Part shown: piece after piece, positions 47,101-58,009 of the stretch | Numbering within the stretch: position 1 is the stretch's first letter | Layout: each line of letters begins with the position of its first letter | From: Thinopyrum elongatum | Taxonomy: Eukaryota; Streptophyta; Magnoliopsida; Poales; Poaceae | Reading direction: 5' to 3' | DNA: 64,000 nt | Assembly (NCBI GenBank): GCA_011799875.1 | Contig: CM022302.1 | Coordinates: forward strand, 201,730,086-201,794,085 | The notes under the pieces: model-generated | The model's database searches: none | Seen by the model: the letters and a program-made list of their open reading frames with translations, nothing else | Told to the model about the DNA's origin: nothing | Program-made: the position numbers and the translations under genes

Positions 47101-47927
47101 CTCTTATTCCTTTGTTTTCTTTTTACGCAGAGTGCTTTCCGGACCACGCCGGCATCATCAGCCACGCGATCGAGGCATGACACGAAGAGCGGAGGCGGGT
47201 GGGCGAGGAGATTGCGCCGGACTGGCCTCGGACTATGGGCGAGCAGTTCCGGGCCGTCCAGCTACGCCTTGTGCCGGTCCGTCGGCTGCTCCGCCGATTT
47301 CAGCGCGCCAGGTCCCAGGTCTTGGAGGTGCTCTGGCCGGGTGTGCAGGCGCCCCAGGCTCCCAGTCGGACCGCCGACTGGTTGGAGGTGGCGGCCGAGC
47401 GGCTCGACGCTTGGAAGGGTGTCGTGGCACAGGCAGGTGCCAGGGCAGCGCTAGAATTCGTCAAGGCATGGTACCCAGGTGTGAGTTTGGCTCAGTTGGC
47501 CACTTTTCACCAGGAGGCAGCGCCGGAGCTGGAGGCGGAGCGCGAGGCAATTGCTGAACGCACGGCAGCCCTTGCCGACTATGCCGACGTCAGCGTCTTT
47601 GTCTCGGAGCGGGTAGAAGACGGCGCTGAGGTGCCACCCTCTTGGTTCGGGCTGAACCCGGATGAGGGGGAGGACCCGATGGAGGAGATAGCCTCTAGCG
47701 ACGAAGGCACGGAGGAGAGCGGGGACAAGGAAGGCGATGATGTCGCACCAGACGGCGGAGCGACCAGCCAGACTCGGCTCGAGCCGACCTCGGCCAGCGA
47801 GCCGCGGGAGACTACGTCAGCCGCCGCCGACGCCGACCAGGCCGAGACCCGCCAGCCGGAAGCCCCACCAGCCGGTGCCTCAGCCACCGCTGACTTGTCC
47901 GACCTGCCCACCGCACCTTTGGCCTAG
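44149..47927 (+). pseudogene. E6 antisense gene: Transposase_28-like domain, coiled coil, helical C-terminus; multi-exon
   Basis: ATG 44149 in a good context (ACCATGG). Exon 1 (to about 45036) encodes a Transposase_28-like domain (FRIHFLRGFGLPASAFLRK, HHLTPNTVVLLSAFV). GT-AG introns are predicted at 45532-45621, 46393-46552, 46638-46784 and 47052-47130, with donors GTGAGC, GTATGT, GTACGT, GTAACT and acceptors ending in CAG. The first junction after 45036 has a donor (GTTAGT) but no good acceptor. Exons 4-5 give a coiled coil (LRSRVHELESQLQAKKLE). Exon 6 (47131-47927) gives the C-terminal domain with WYPGVSLAQL and an acidic tail. Stops near 45744, 46903, 46991, 47010 and 47178 show decay. Function unknown. 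Confidence 0.8.
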
Positions 47928-48646
47928 GCGGCCTTTTTACCTTCTTAAATTATCTGTCTTGTACTTAAGAACAAGTTAATCGTGCGCAGTTCCACCCACT
48001 GGGGGTGTATTAAACTCTGATGAATGCTGGCCTTGGGCCTTTTGCAATGTAAATAACTTATTTTCACATGCTTGTCTCTCTGCTGGGCTCTGGCTCGGTT
48101 TTGCCTTTGCTCTTGTTGGCTTTTTCTTTTGCCGCGTTCCTCTGGCCGCCACCCTGCCAGCCGGCCAGTCGCGCTGCAGTCTGTGGCCAGGTCAGGGACT
48201 TGACTGTTTAGAATAGGCAAGTTACTTCAGCCGCCTAGAGCTTAGCTAGTCGAGCGAGAAGCTGCCCGGCCGGCTGCTGGCAGCCGGACGGGTGAAGCGA
48301 GGAGCCGGCTTGTCCTGTATTGGCGTTCTTCCTTAGTCGTTTTTCGTGTGGACAGCGTTTCCGGCCTTTAGCTCTTGCCAGCCGAATAGTCGCGCTGTGA
48401 GCTGTAGCTGAGGCGAAGAGAGGGCCTTGGCGTCGGCACACTACTTAGCCGACTTCGGGTGGTGCCAACTTGGGTCAAGGCGGCGAGCCCCCGGGCCGGC
48501 TGACCGGACCCGGACAGGGCGGAAGAATTAAAGAACACATTCATAGGCGAAGCTTATCATATAGATAAAAAGGTAGCCCCCGAGTGTGCCTCGGGGGACC
48601 TGTTGTCTTTTCTTAATACAAAAGGTAGCATGGTACATACACTGCA
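47928..48646. other. E6 spacer between antisense gene and pol
   Basis: No gene. Convergent 3' ends of the two units. GCCGGCTG words recur around 48269-48312. A short palindrome, CCCCCGAG and CTCGGGGG, flanks TGTGC at about 48575-48597. Confidence 0.5.
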
Positions 48647-49936
48647 TCAATTGTAAAATGGGCGGAGAAGGTTCGCGTACCACGGGCGCTCCGACTCTTG
48701 GCCGGCATTGTCCCTCTTGCGTGCCCTGGGCTTTTGTGCGTTGATGAGGTAGTAGGAGTCATTGCCCAGGGCCTTGCTGATAATGAAAGGCCCCTCCCTA
48801 GGGGCCGAGAGCTTGTGCAGGCCGGCTGTTCATTGGATCAGCAGGAGCACAAGGTCACCCTCGCGGAAGGCGCGCGGCTTGATCTTCTTGTTGTGGTAGC
48901 GGCGCAGGCTCTGCTGGTAGATGGCGGACCGGCTGAGTGCTAGCAGCCGGGCCTCTTCTAGCAGATCGATGCCGTCCTTTTGTGCCTCCTTGGCTTCCGC
49001 CTCCGTATACATGGTGACGTGAGGCGAGTCAAACTCGATGTCCATTGGGATGACAGCCTCGGCCCCGTACACGAGGAAGAAGGGTGTGAAGCCGGTTGCT
49101 CAATTTGGCATAGTCCAAAGACTCCAAAGGACGGCCGGCAGCTCCTCGATCCAGCAGCCGGCCGAGCGCTCCAGAGGATCGACCAGCCGGGGCTTGATGC
49201 CGGACAGGATGAGGCCGTTTGCTCGCTCCACTTGGACGTTTGACTGCGGATGGGCAACGGATGTGATGTCCAGTCGGATGCCCTGCGTCATGCAGAAACG
49301 GGCCAAGGCACCTTTGGCGAAGTTCATGCCGTTGTCGGTGATGATGCTGTGCGGGATGCCGTATCGGACGGTGTTATCCGCGATGAATGTGACAGTAATC
49401 GGACCATTCAGCTTTTTGATTGGCCTTGCCTCAATCCACTTCGTGAACTTGTCCATGCCAACCAACAGATGGGTCATGCCGCCGCGTGCTGTCTTGAATG
49501 GGCCCACCATGTCCAGTCCCCATACGGCAAAGGGCCAGGTGAGGGGAATGGTCTTGAGTGTAGAAGCCGGCAGGTGGTGCTTGGAGCTGAAGCGCTGACA
49601 CCCCTTGCACTTGCGGACCAACTTCTTGGCGTCGTCCAAAGCAGTCGGCTAGAAGAAACCATGGCGGAAAGATTTGGCGACGAGGGCTCTGGAGACGGCA
49701 TGGTGGCCACATTCACCTTGATGAATATCCCTGAGGATTGCTATGCCCTTCTCTGGCTCTACGCAGCGCTGGAAGACACAAGTCACGCTGCGCCTGACGA
49801 GCTCTCTGTTGACAATTGTGTATGTGGCCGTCCGGCATTGCACCTGCCGGGCCAAGATCTCGTAGGCTGGTAGCTCTTGGCTTACCAGAAAGTTGAGGAT
49901 GGGCTGCGCCCTGGATGGAGCTTCTACCACTGTCAT
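48647..49936 (-). pseudogene. E6 pol: integrase
   Basis: Zinc-binding N-terminus with ECGHHAVSRALV and CKGCQRF, core with GLDMVGPF, ITDNGMNF and QVERANGLIL giving the D, D and E residues, then the C-terminal part (IKPRAFREGDLVL) to TGA 48647-48649. In-frame stops: TAG near 49650 (where a Trp is expected: FFWPTA), TGA near 49098 (NRATG expected) and TGA at 48830 (arginine expected). Apart from these the frame is continuous, so the damage is point mutation rather than rearrangement. Confidence 0.87.
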
Positions 49937-50720
49937 GACGGCAACCGGTACCAGGGCGGCCGAGTTGGGAGGCGGCAGGTCGGTGCCGGCCGCTGCTTGC
50001 TACGTCGCTGAAGTACCTGTGCCGACTGCAGCAGTCCCCGGGCCGGGTTCTGGGGTCCCCGGGCCGGGTGCGGGTGCTGCAGTCCCCAGGCCGCCTGCAG
50101 AAGTCCTCGGGCCGACTGCTGAAGTCCCCGAGTCGGATCCGACTGTTCCAGGGTCAGCCGGCACGAAGATGGATTCTGATTCTAGTGAAGGTTTGACAGA
50201 AAGCTTGCGTAGGCACTCGAGGGAGACGCGAGCTGGTATGGCCTGCCGAGTGAAGCCAATCCATGCCAGGGCGTCGGCTGCTTCGTTGTCGGCCCATGGT
50301 ACATGGAGGAACTCGCACCTGTCGAAGTGTCCGCTCATCTTCTGGACGAGGAAGCGGTAGCTAGCCATGTTGGCGTCCTTGGAGTCCCAGTCGCCAGAAG
50401 ACTGTTGGACCACCAAGTCCGAGTCGCCGTAGCATAAAATGCGGCGGATGCCGATCTCCTTGGCTAGCCAGAGCCCGTGGACGAGCGCCTCGTACTCGGC
50501 CACGTTGTTGGAGGCGGCAAAGTGGATCTGCAGTGTGTACTTGAGCTTGTCGCCCTTGGGAGAGGTGAGGACGATGTCGGCTCCCAAACCGGTGCGCATC
50601 TTCGAGCCGTCAAAGTGCATCTGCCAATGCGTGGAATCCGGTGCTGGTGGCAGGTACTGGGTCTCGGCCCAGTCGACAAGGAAGTCGGCCAGCGCTTGGG
50701 ACTTGATGGCGGTGCGAGGC
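49937..50720 (-). pseudogene. E6 pol: RNase H
   Basis: RNase H begins MHFDGSKMRTGLGADIVL, with NNVAEYEALVHGLWLA and CYGDSDLVVQQ, then HVPWADNEAADALA, so the D-E-D-D residues are present. After it a 50-residue low-complexity linker of G, P, T, S and A (GPGTPEPGPGTAA) leads to the integrase. The linker comes from a GC-rich repeated segment at 50030-50150. Upstream the frame connects to the RT through TAG codons at 50721 and about 50798. Confidence 0.85.
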
Positions 50721-51956
50721 TAGTAGAGGATGTTGTGGGGAGCCAGCTCGATGGCCCACTTTGCCAACCGGCCTGAGGCGTCTCTGTTTTCCATGATCTA
50801 GGCAAGGGGGGCGGTGCAGACGACCGTGATGGTGTGCTCCTGGAAGTACTGCTTCAGCTTCTTGGCGGCAAAGTACACACCGTAGCACATCTTCTAGTAG
50901 TGGGGGTAGTTCTGCTTGGAGGCAGACAACACCTCGCTCAGGTAGTAGACCGGCCTCTGGACCGACTGTGCTTTGCCATCATCTGGGTGTTCGACAATGA
51001 TCACGGTGCTGACGACCCGGCTGGTAGCGGCGATGTAGAGGAACATGGGCTCTTTAGCAGCCGGAGCAGCCAGAACAGGCGGCGTGGACAGCATCCGCTT
51101 GAGCTGGAGGAACGCCTCGTCCACCTGGTCGGTCCACTTGAAGCATGTGGTCTTCTTCATCAGCTGGTACAGAGGGAGGGCCTTCTCGCCCAGCCGACTG
51201 ATGAACCGGCTGAGAGAGGCTAAGCACCCGGTGAACTTCTGGAGGTCCCGCAGCCGGGTCGTCCTCTTCATCCGCTCAATGGCCTTGATCTTCACGGGGT
51301 TGCACTCGATCCCGCGCTCAGACACACTTCTCCGGGTTGAGCTTGATCTGGAAGCGGTGCAGGTTGGCGAAGGTCTCTTTGAGATCCTCCAAAAGGGTGC
51401 CGCGCTTCTCCGTTTTCACCACAATGTCGTCCACATAGACGTGGGCGTTCCTGCCGAGTTGCTTCAGGAGGCACTTCTGCATGCAGCGCTGAAAGGTGGC
51501 GTCGGCATTCCTTAGGCCGAACGTCATGGTGATGTAGCAGAAGGCGCCGAAAGGGGTGATGAAGGCGGTCTTCAGTCGGTCGGCCGGGTCCAGCTTGATC
51601 TGGTGGTAGCCGAAGTAGGCGTCCAAGAAGGACAGCAGCTCGCATCTGGCCGTGGAGTCGATCACTTGATCTATCCGGGGCAAGGCAAAAGGGTCCTTGG
51701 GGCAGGCTTTGTTGAGGCTAGTGTAGTCGATACACATGCGCCACTTGTTGTTTTTCTTCAAAACAAGGACTGGGTTGGCAAGCCAGTCCGGGTAGAACAC
51801 TTCCATGATGAAGCCGGCTGCCAGAAGCCGGGCGATTTCTTCACCAATGATCCTTCTCTTCTCCTCTGATAGGCGGCGGAGGGGTTGCTTGACCGGTTTT
51901 GCATCCGATCTCACATGTAGCTTGTGCTCGGCGAAATCCGTCGGAACACCCGGCAT
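50721..51956 (-). pseudogene. E6 pol: reverse transcriptase
   Basis: Two frames: 51318-51956 with WRMCIDYTSLNKACPKDPF, FLDAYFGYHQI, MTFGLRNADATFQRCM (family MPFGL) and the catalytic YVDDIVVKT; then 50894-51325 with thumb and connection (KFTGCLASLSRFISRLGE). A frameshift lies near 51320. The connection contains TAG codons at 50894, about 50798 and 50721, each where homologous elements have CAG. Confidence 0.87.
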
Positions 51957-52132
51957 GTCCTTGGGGGACCATGCGAAGATATCCCGATTCTCAAGGAGGA
52001 AGTCGACGAGCTCGCTTTCCTATTTGCTATCAAGGGCGGACCCTATGACAGCGAACTTCTCCGGGTGCGCCGGGTCCAAGATGATCTTCTTGGTTTCCTT
52101 GGTGGCTGGAAGGAGGCCCCGGCCTCCGCGTC

Positions 52133-52690
52133 CTAGGGGTCAGATGGTATGGCCGGCTGCTCGCTGGCCATAGCCACAGCCCGATCGAGGAGACGCTTCT
52201 CTTCGGCGATGACGAGGGACTTGGCCAGCCGGCTGCTGGCAGCAACGCACGTGAGCGACTTCTGGTAGTCGCCGGCAATGGTTATGATGCCCTTGGGACC
52301 CGGCACCTTCATCTTCAGGTAGGCGTAGTGCGGCACCGCCATGAATTTGGCCAGCGCAGGCCGGCCCAAGAGCGCGTGGTAGGAGCTGTCCAGGTCGACC
52401 ACTTCGAACTAGATCGGCTCGCGGCGGAAGTGGGTCTTGTCGCCGAACATGACATCAATCTTGATCTTGCCGATTGGGGAGCAGGAAAGCCCGGGGACGA
52501 TGCCATGGAACACGGTCCGGCTGGGCAGGATCTGCTTCTCCTTGATGCCCAGCTTCTCCATGGTGTCTCGGTAGAGGATGTTGATGCTGCTACCGCCGTC
52601 TATCAGGATCCGGGAGAAATGGCAGGTCTGCCTCTTTGTTGAGAAGGTGGAGTCCAGCACAATTGCATAAGCACCTGGCGAGGGCATCAT
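52133..52690 (-). pseudogene. E6 pol: aspartic protease region
   Basis: Active site RILIDGGSSINILY, again the DGG form, followed by GKIKIDVMFG and SSYHALLGRPALAKFMA. A TAG near 52410 splits it in two in-frame pieces. The RT N-terminal segment follows at 51957-52132 with a frame change. Residues such as PHYAYLKMKVPGPKG correspond to ASHYAYNTLKMPGPM in E2. Confidence 0.82.
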
Positions 52691-52711
52691 GGCCGGGTGG
52701 TCATCACGGCT

Positions 52712-54999
52712 CTAGGAGATGGGCCTCTCAGACAAGTGGATAAATTGGGGGACCTCCAAAGCGACAGCGTTCACCTCGCGGTGTTGCAGATGCCAGCTGT
52801 GCTTGTCATCGGCTTCACTGGTGAAGACGACGTAGGTGGCGTTTGCGTCGGGGAACTCGTCTTGGAGCATGCCGACCAGGCAGGCCACTGACTGCTGAGG
52901 AGGCGGAGCCGCCGGGCCGGCCGGAGGAGGCGGCAAGCCCTCACCCTTGGCGATTCTGGCGAGCCAGTTGCACTGGCGGGTAGTGTGGTTAGACGGCTTC
53001 ACGCCGCTGTGGAACTTGCATGGAGCATTGAGGGTCTGCTCAAAGGAGAAGGCCGGCAGCCAGGCCCCCTTGCCGCCCCGCTGACGTTTGGGGCCGGGTT
53101 GGCATGCCGGCTGCTCATCGTCGACGGTCGCCACCTGCCGATTGCTGGTAGCCGGCTGCTGGGCCTTGCCCTTGTTGTCGTTCGGCTGTCGACGCTGGTT
53201 GGAGTCACCAGCCGGCATTCGGGGAGCCGGCGGGAGCACCTTCCCGGACGCGTCAGCCCGGATCTCCAACTTCATGGAGGATTCGGCGGTGGCGTACTTG
53301 TCCGCCACGACCAGGAGCTCGTCCAATGTAGCTGGCTCATCGCACAGAAGCTTGTGCTTGAGCAGGGTGCCCTCTCTGCACCCAGCGGTGAAGTACTCGA
53401 TGACCTGCACCTCATGCACCCCTTCGCAGGAGTTGCGCAGCTCGGCCCAGCGTGTCAGGTAGTCGCGGGTGGACTCGGTCGGGCCCTGAACGCACATGGA
53501 GAGCTGGCATGGCTTGGGGGGCCACTTGTAGGTGCTGGTGAAGTTGCGGACGAAGACGTCGGCGAAGTCCAACCAGCTGTTCATGCTGTAGGGTTTGAGG
53601 CTGTTGAGCCATGTCCGGGCCATGCCCTGGAGCATGAGTGGAACATACTTCATGGCAACGAGCTTGTTGCCGTTTGCTACGCTGACTGCCATAGCGTAGT
53701 CGGTCAGCCAGTCCTCCGGCTTCACGGAGCCGGTGTACTTGGGAGTGTCTCAGGGGAGCAAGAACCCTTTGGGGAAGGGCTCGTCGTGGATGCGAGGGCC
53801 AAAGCAGGCCAGGCCGACAGTGGCCTCCTCCTCGACTACCAGGGACCGAGCTAGCCGCTCGATCCGGTGGTGGGCATCATTCTCGCCGACTCCTTCATGG
53901 GGGCCTAGCTGGCCCCCGAGAGTCGGGTGGTCTACCGGCGCTGGAGAGGCCAGCCTCTCCCTGCGAGGGGAGGCGGTCGCTCATCCTGCTGGCGCCGGTC
54001 CTCCACTCTTGGAGGAACTTGCCGGCTGTTGACAACCGTCAGGCGGGTGTGCCGGCTGCGTCTAGCAGCCGGCTCCAGGTTCCGCTGGCCGCGGTCGCCG
54101 CCGCTTGGGGACCGGGAGGTCGCTTCATGCTCACGGTGGGGTGGAGGGTTCCGTTCTGGGAGCTCGGCCTGCCGGTAGGCTCCCACCACGAGGTTGCACG
54201 CGTCTTGCTACGTGTTCGCAGAGTCGAGGAGTTCCTGGAGGCGGTCTAGCTGACTGCGCCGTTTATCACCCTCCAGGTTCTCGAGTTCTTCTGCTGCCGC
54301 TTGTGCGGTGCGCAGGTTCTGCACGGGGGTGTCGTTGATCGGGCGTCCGAGCCCCAGCATGCTGGCGATGGCCGCGCCGCGTTGCCGGATGGCGCCGGCT
54401 CGGCTAGGCTCGGCCAGAGCCGGTGTGCCGCCAGCTATGCAGTCGATCTCGCGCTAGTTGGCCTCAGCGCGGCGCTTCATGGCCGCCATCTTGGTGGCAC
54501 TGTCGAGGAGCTTGACGCGGAATTCTTCTAGCGCCGCGGCGTCGGCGTTGGCTCCGACGGGAGCCGCCAGGTCCTGCATCGCTGCTCGCAAAGAGTCCTG
54601 GATAGCCCCGTCAGAGGCCTGGCTGTGGCCTGTGACCAGCACCTCCGCGACGATGCCGGCGTCGGCGTCGCTGGCGACAGGAGGGAGCGGATCGTCAATG
54701 ACCACCACGTCGGCGGGGAACCCGATGGTGGAGGCCGCATCGGAGACAGTGAGCTTCTCGAAAAGCTCAGAGAGGGGGTCGACGGAGCGAAGGGCCTCGG
54801 CGTCGGAGGCGGGCTCGTCGAAGAGGCTGGCCTTGCCGAAGAGGTCGACAAGGCAGCTCGCGGGGCAGGCAGCCCCCGCGTCGGGCGGTGTGCTGGTGCA
54901 AGCGCAAGCGGGCGCGCTGGGCTGGCTGATCAGGCCGGCCGCGACATGCTCGCTGGAGAGGAAGAGGGTTCCCGTCCAGAATGTGTCTCCAGCCAACGC
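52712..54999 (-). pseudogene. E6 gag
   Basis: The conserved gag domain is in the open piece 52712-53725: DWLTDYAMAVSVANGN, PLMLQGMARTWLNSL, WLDFADVFVRNF, PTESTRDYLTRWAELR and a C-terminal SNHTTRQCNWL knuckle-like block. The N-terminal half (53800-54999) is low-complexity and broken by several stops; a piece at 54454-54985 is acidic and Ala/Ser-rich. No clear start ATG is visible just after the PBS, so the start is uncertain. Confidence 0.78.
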
Positions 55000-55006
55000 T
55001 CCGTTA

Positions 55007-55025
55007 GGCCCCACGGTGGGCGCCA
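55007..55025 (-). other. E6 primer-binding site
   Basis: Minus-strand TGGCGCCCACCGTGGGGCC, two bases from the LTR. It differs from the E1, E2 and E4 sites after TGGCGC, so E6 uses another tRNA or a variant. Confidence 0.85.
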
Positions 55026-55027
55026 AC

Positions 55028-56174
55028 TGTCGGGGTATTGTCGCGACAGATGCAAGGGGGTGGCTTATCGTGGGTGGAGCCAAGAGGATGTCGTCAGGCC
55101 CTGTAAGTGGGAGTGAGCACGGGCTCGATCGCACACGAGACGTACCCAGGTTTGGGGCTCTCCGGGGAGATAACACCCCTAGTCCTGCTCTGCGGGGTCT
55201 CCGCATGATGACTATGATCAAAGGAAGTACAAGGTTGCTCCTTGAGCTGTGTTGCTAGAGGAGGAGGAAGGGCAAGGCTAGCTATCTTCTCCTAGCTATG
55301 GTGTATGGTGGAAAGGAGGGCTGAACCCTTTGCATAGGTGATCCTGGGGGCCTTATGTAGGCCTGCCCCCCAGGGGTACAATGGTAACACGGCCAGGTGT
55401 AGGACCCGGACGTCAGTGTCTAGGTTCACCGGGTTCTCCGCCGGCTGCTGGGGCCCACCTCTGGAGGGCCCCGCCGGCTGCCGAGAATCCGGCCGACAGG
55501 TAGGGCCCGCCGCCTGCGTGCCACGTTGATTGCCTTTTGCTGTAGTGTTGTACTTGACGACGGAGGCCGCGTCAGGAGTCGTATGGCTATAGTCTCGCCG
55601 CTTGGTCAGCGCACACTATAGCCATGCTCTTTCTCGTCGAAGTAATTGAGCATGGACTCTGAGGGGAGGGGAGGGCCGGCTACTGGAGGCCGGCCCGCCC
55701 CCGAAGCCGCCTTCTAGGGGAGCTCCATCTTCTGGGAGCTCATGGACAGGTAGGGCCCGCCGCCGGTAGGCCGTACTATTGCCTTTTGCTGTAGCATGAC
55801 CCTGGCTGACGAGGGCCATGTCGTGGGTCGCATGGCTATAGTCCCACGCCTTGTAGGTGGGTGACCGCTTGGTCAGCCTGCACTGTAGCCATGCTCCCCC
55901 GAGATTTGGCAGAGTGGGTGGCCCTGTAGCCATGTCTATCTTGTCGTAATGGTTGAGTGCAGACTCGGAGGGGAGGATGGGCCGTCTGCTAGGAGCCGGC
56001 CTCCCCTGAAGCCGCCTTCTAAGAGCGCGCCATCTTCTGGGAGCCGGCTGCTTGGGCCTAGCCGGCCCAAGGAGCCGGCTGAGAGTCCGGAAGGTGCGAG
56101 GGGCTTTGCTAGCCCCGATGTCTTGAAATGCTAAGGGGTGTGGATGAGGCTACCCGTGGTCAATCCCTCCGACA
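55028..56174 (-). repeat. E6 5' LTR (1147 bp)
   Basis: Right LTR, next to the PBS. The TATATAAA of the 3' LTR reads TACATAAG here (about 55351-55360), so the promoter of gag-pol itself has lost its TATA box. Other blocks, including the ACCCAGGTTTGGGGCT element, are kept. Confidence 0.93.
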
Positions 56175-57701
56175 GCCACCACGGCCTTGGTGAGCGATGA
56201 TGCCTCGGGGGGCCTGGTGCCCCTTCTTCTTCTTTGCCACGACGACCGCCCTAGTCACCAGGAGGGGAGCGTTGTGAGTACGGTATCAAGAGGCGGCAAA
56301 CAAAAACATGGCAAGACGCTTACTCGTCGGAGGCGACGTACGCCCTCTTCCTGGCCAAGGCCGGGGCACCCTTGACCTTCTTAGGCACGGTCCTGGCTGC
56401 GTCCTGGGGGATGATAGGGCGCACGACGGCCGGCTTCGGTGTGGCGCCGGCAGGCGACAACGCAAGGGCACCGCCTTGAGGAGGGGGCGCTGCCCCGCTC
56501 TTCTTCGGGGTTGTTTGTCCTGACCTCCGTAGGGCCGGGGGAGTGGCCTCGGACCTCGTGACGACCCCGATGGAGCGCGGAGATTCTGTGACCGGGGGCT
56601 CGGCGGCGTCGTCATCGTTGGAGAGGCCGCGGAGAAGCTCGCTCTGCGACGGAGGAGAGGTCTCCGCCACGTCGTCCACGGTCACCTCCGAGTCCTCCTC
56701 CCCTTTTCCCTGGCGTTGTCACCAGAGGACACCAGCACCGGGGAGTTGGGGAGCTCGGGCGGCATGAGCCCTAGCTCGTTGAAGATGGGCATGGCGGCGA
56801 CCAGCGCCGCCCTATCGGCATGGTGATACAGCGGGATGTAGGCCGCCGGGAGGCTGCCCGGGTCCTTCTCAAGCAGGGTGTGCATGGCCTTGTCCAGCTC
56901 CTCGCCCGTCAGGCTCCCCGAGCGCAGCCGGATGTCGTCCTCTGCGCCCTTGAACTCCCACATGGGGCGCGTGTGTGCCTGGAGCGGGGCCAGGCACTGC
57001 GTCAGGAACTCCTTGACAAGCATGGCCCCCATCAACGCCCCGGCCTCCATGTCTGCCATCATTTTCTTCAGGACTGGCACCGCTCGGGGGTTGGTGAGCT
57101 TCTCATGACCCCACCAATCAAGCTTCTCTGACAGCACGGTTGGCAACTCCAGCCGCGCGTGGAGGCCCGTGGCGTCCATGAAGACCCACTTGCACCGGAA
57201 GTTCTCCACCTTCTCTCCGGCCCTCATGAGCACGTTGCCACTATGGGTCGCGGCAAAGGAGACGCAGCCTGAACGCTGGGTTGGGTCATGCATCTGGAGA
57301 TAGAAGAAATGTCGGAGGAGCGCAACGGAAGGCATCACGCCCATGAACGCCTCAAAGTAAAAGGCGAAGATCGACAGGAGAAGGATGGAATTGGGCTGAA
57401 GATGCAGAGCCTGAACCTGGTAATGGTCGAGGACGGTGGTGAAGAACTCGAAGAAAGGTGGGATGAGCCTCGCGAAGACGCTATGGAGGAAGAAGGGATA
57501 GAACATCCTTGCCAGAGTCCTTTGGTCAGTGGAGCCTGCCAGGAGCATCGTCTCCTTCGACTCATTGTCACTGCTCGCCGTCAGCGGGAGCGCGGCGGCG
57601 AGGTGCCTCTCCTCAGTAATGGAGGACGCACCGAGGGCCGGCGCAGGAGAAGAAGAGGAGCTCGTGGCCTACGCGGCCGGCTTCGCCTTCCCAGATGCCA
57701 T
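56175..57701 (-). pseudogene. E4 antisense gene, N-terminal exons (Transposase_28-like domain)
   Basis: An in-frame ATG at 57701-57699 is followed at codon 11 by a TAG (57669-57671). The Transposase_28-like domain is open at 56682-57548: FARLIPPFFEFFTTVLDHY, HLQPNSILLLSIFAFY and FEAFMGVMPSVALLRHFFYL, the same layout as in E6. A frameshift near 56690 leads to an acidic/Lys-rich part to about 56324, where GTAAGC gives a donor. A candidate acceptor, GACTAG, lies at 56251 and a second exon runs to the E6 insertion. The gene continues at 42360. Confidence 0.8.
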
Positions 57702-58009
57702 CTGCGAAGAACTTGGAGAAGAGACGTGAAAGGGAGAAGGAATTCAACTAGATCTGGGGGTGTTCTCGGCGAGAAGAAATGGGATCTGGAGCAATGCGAA
57801 GAGAAGGCAATGATGGTGCGGCACGGGCGCCAGTCTTTTTGCCAGCTTGGACGGTTGCTGAGGCAGCGTGGGGAAGTGGAAACGCCCACGTCCCATCAAG
57901 CGCCACGCATCGGCTCGGTCCGTAGGCAATTGGGGCCCGCGGTGCTTCGTCCTTGCCCTTTGGTTCGCCTCGATGCCAAGTCCGAGTGCGCCTTGGGCCC
58001 GGGGGCTAC

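Larger units (their letters stand above)
42361..56174 (-). mobile_element. E6: complete Gypsy LTR retrotransposon with antisense gene, nested in E4
   Basis: LTRs at 42361-43506 and 55028-56174. Perfect TSD gccac at 42356-42360 and 56175-56179. The PBS adjoins the right LTR and the PPT (minus-strand AGCTTCGGGGACTA, 43507-43520) the left one, so gag-pol reads leftward. Order: gag, protease, RT, RNase H, integrase, then the oppositely oriented gene at 44149-47927. All pol domains are recognisable, but many stops make it defective. Confidence 0.95.

Noticed and set aside
52985..53854. Plus-strand open frame of 289 codons opposite E6 gag
   Set aside because: It is the complement of the gag frame, which has recognisable gag motifs; no domain on the plus strand.
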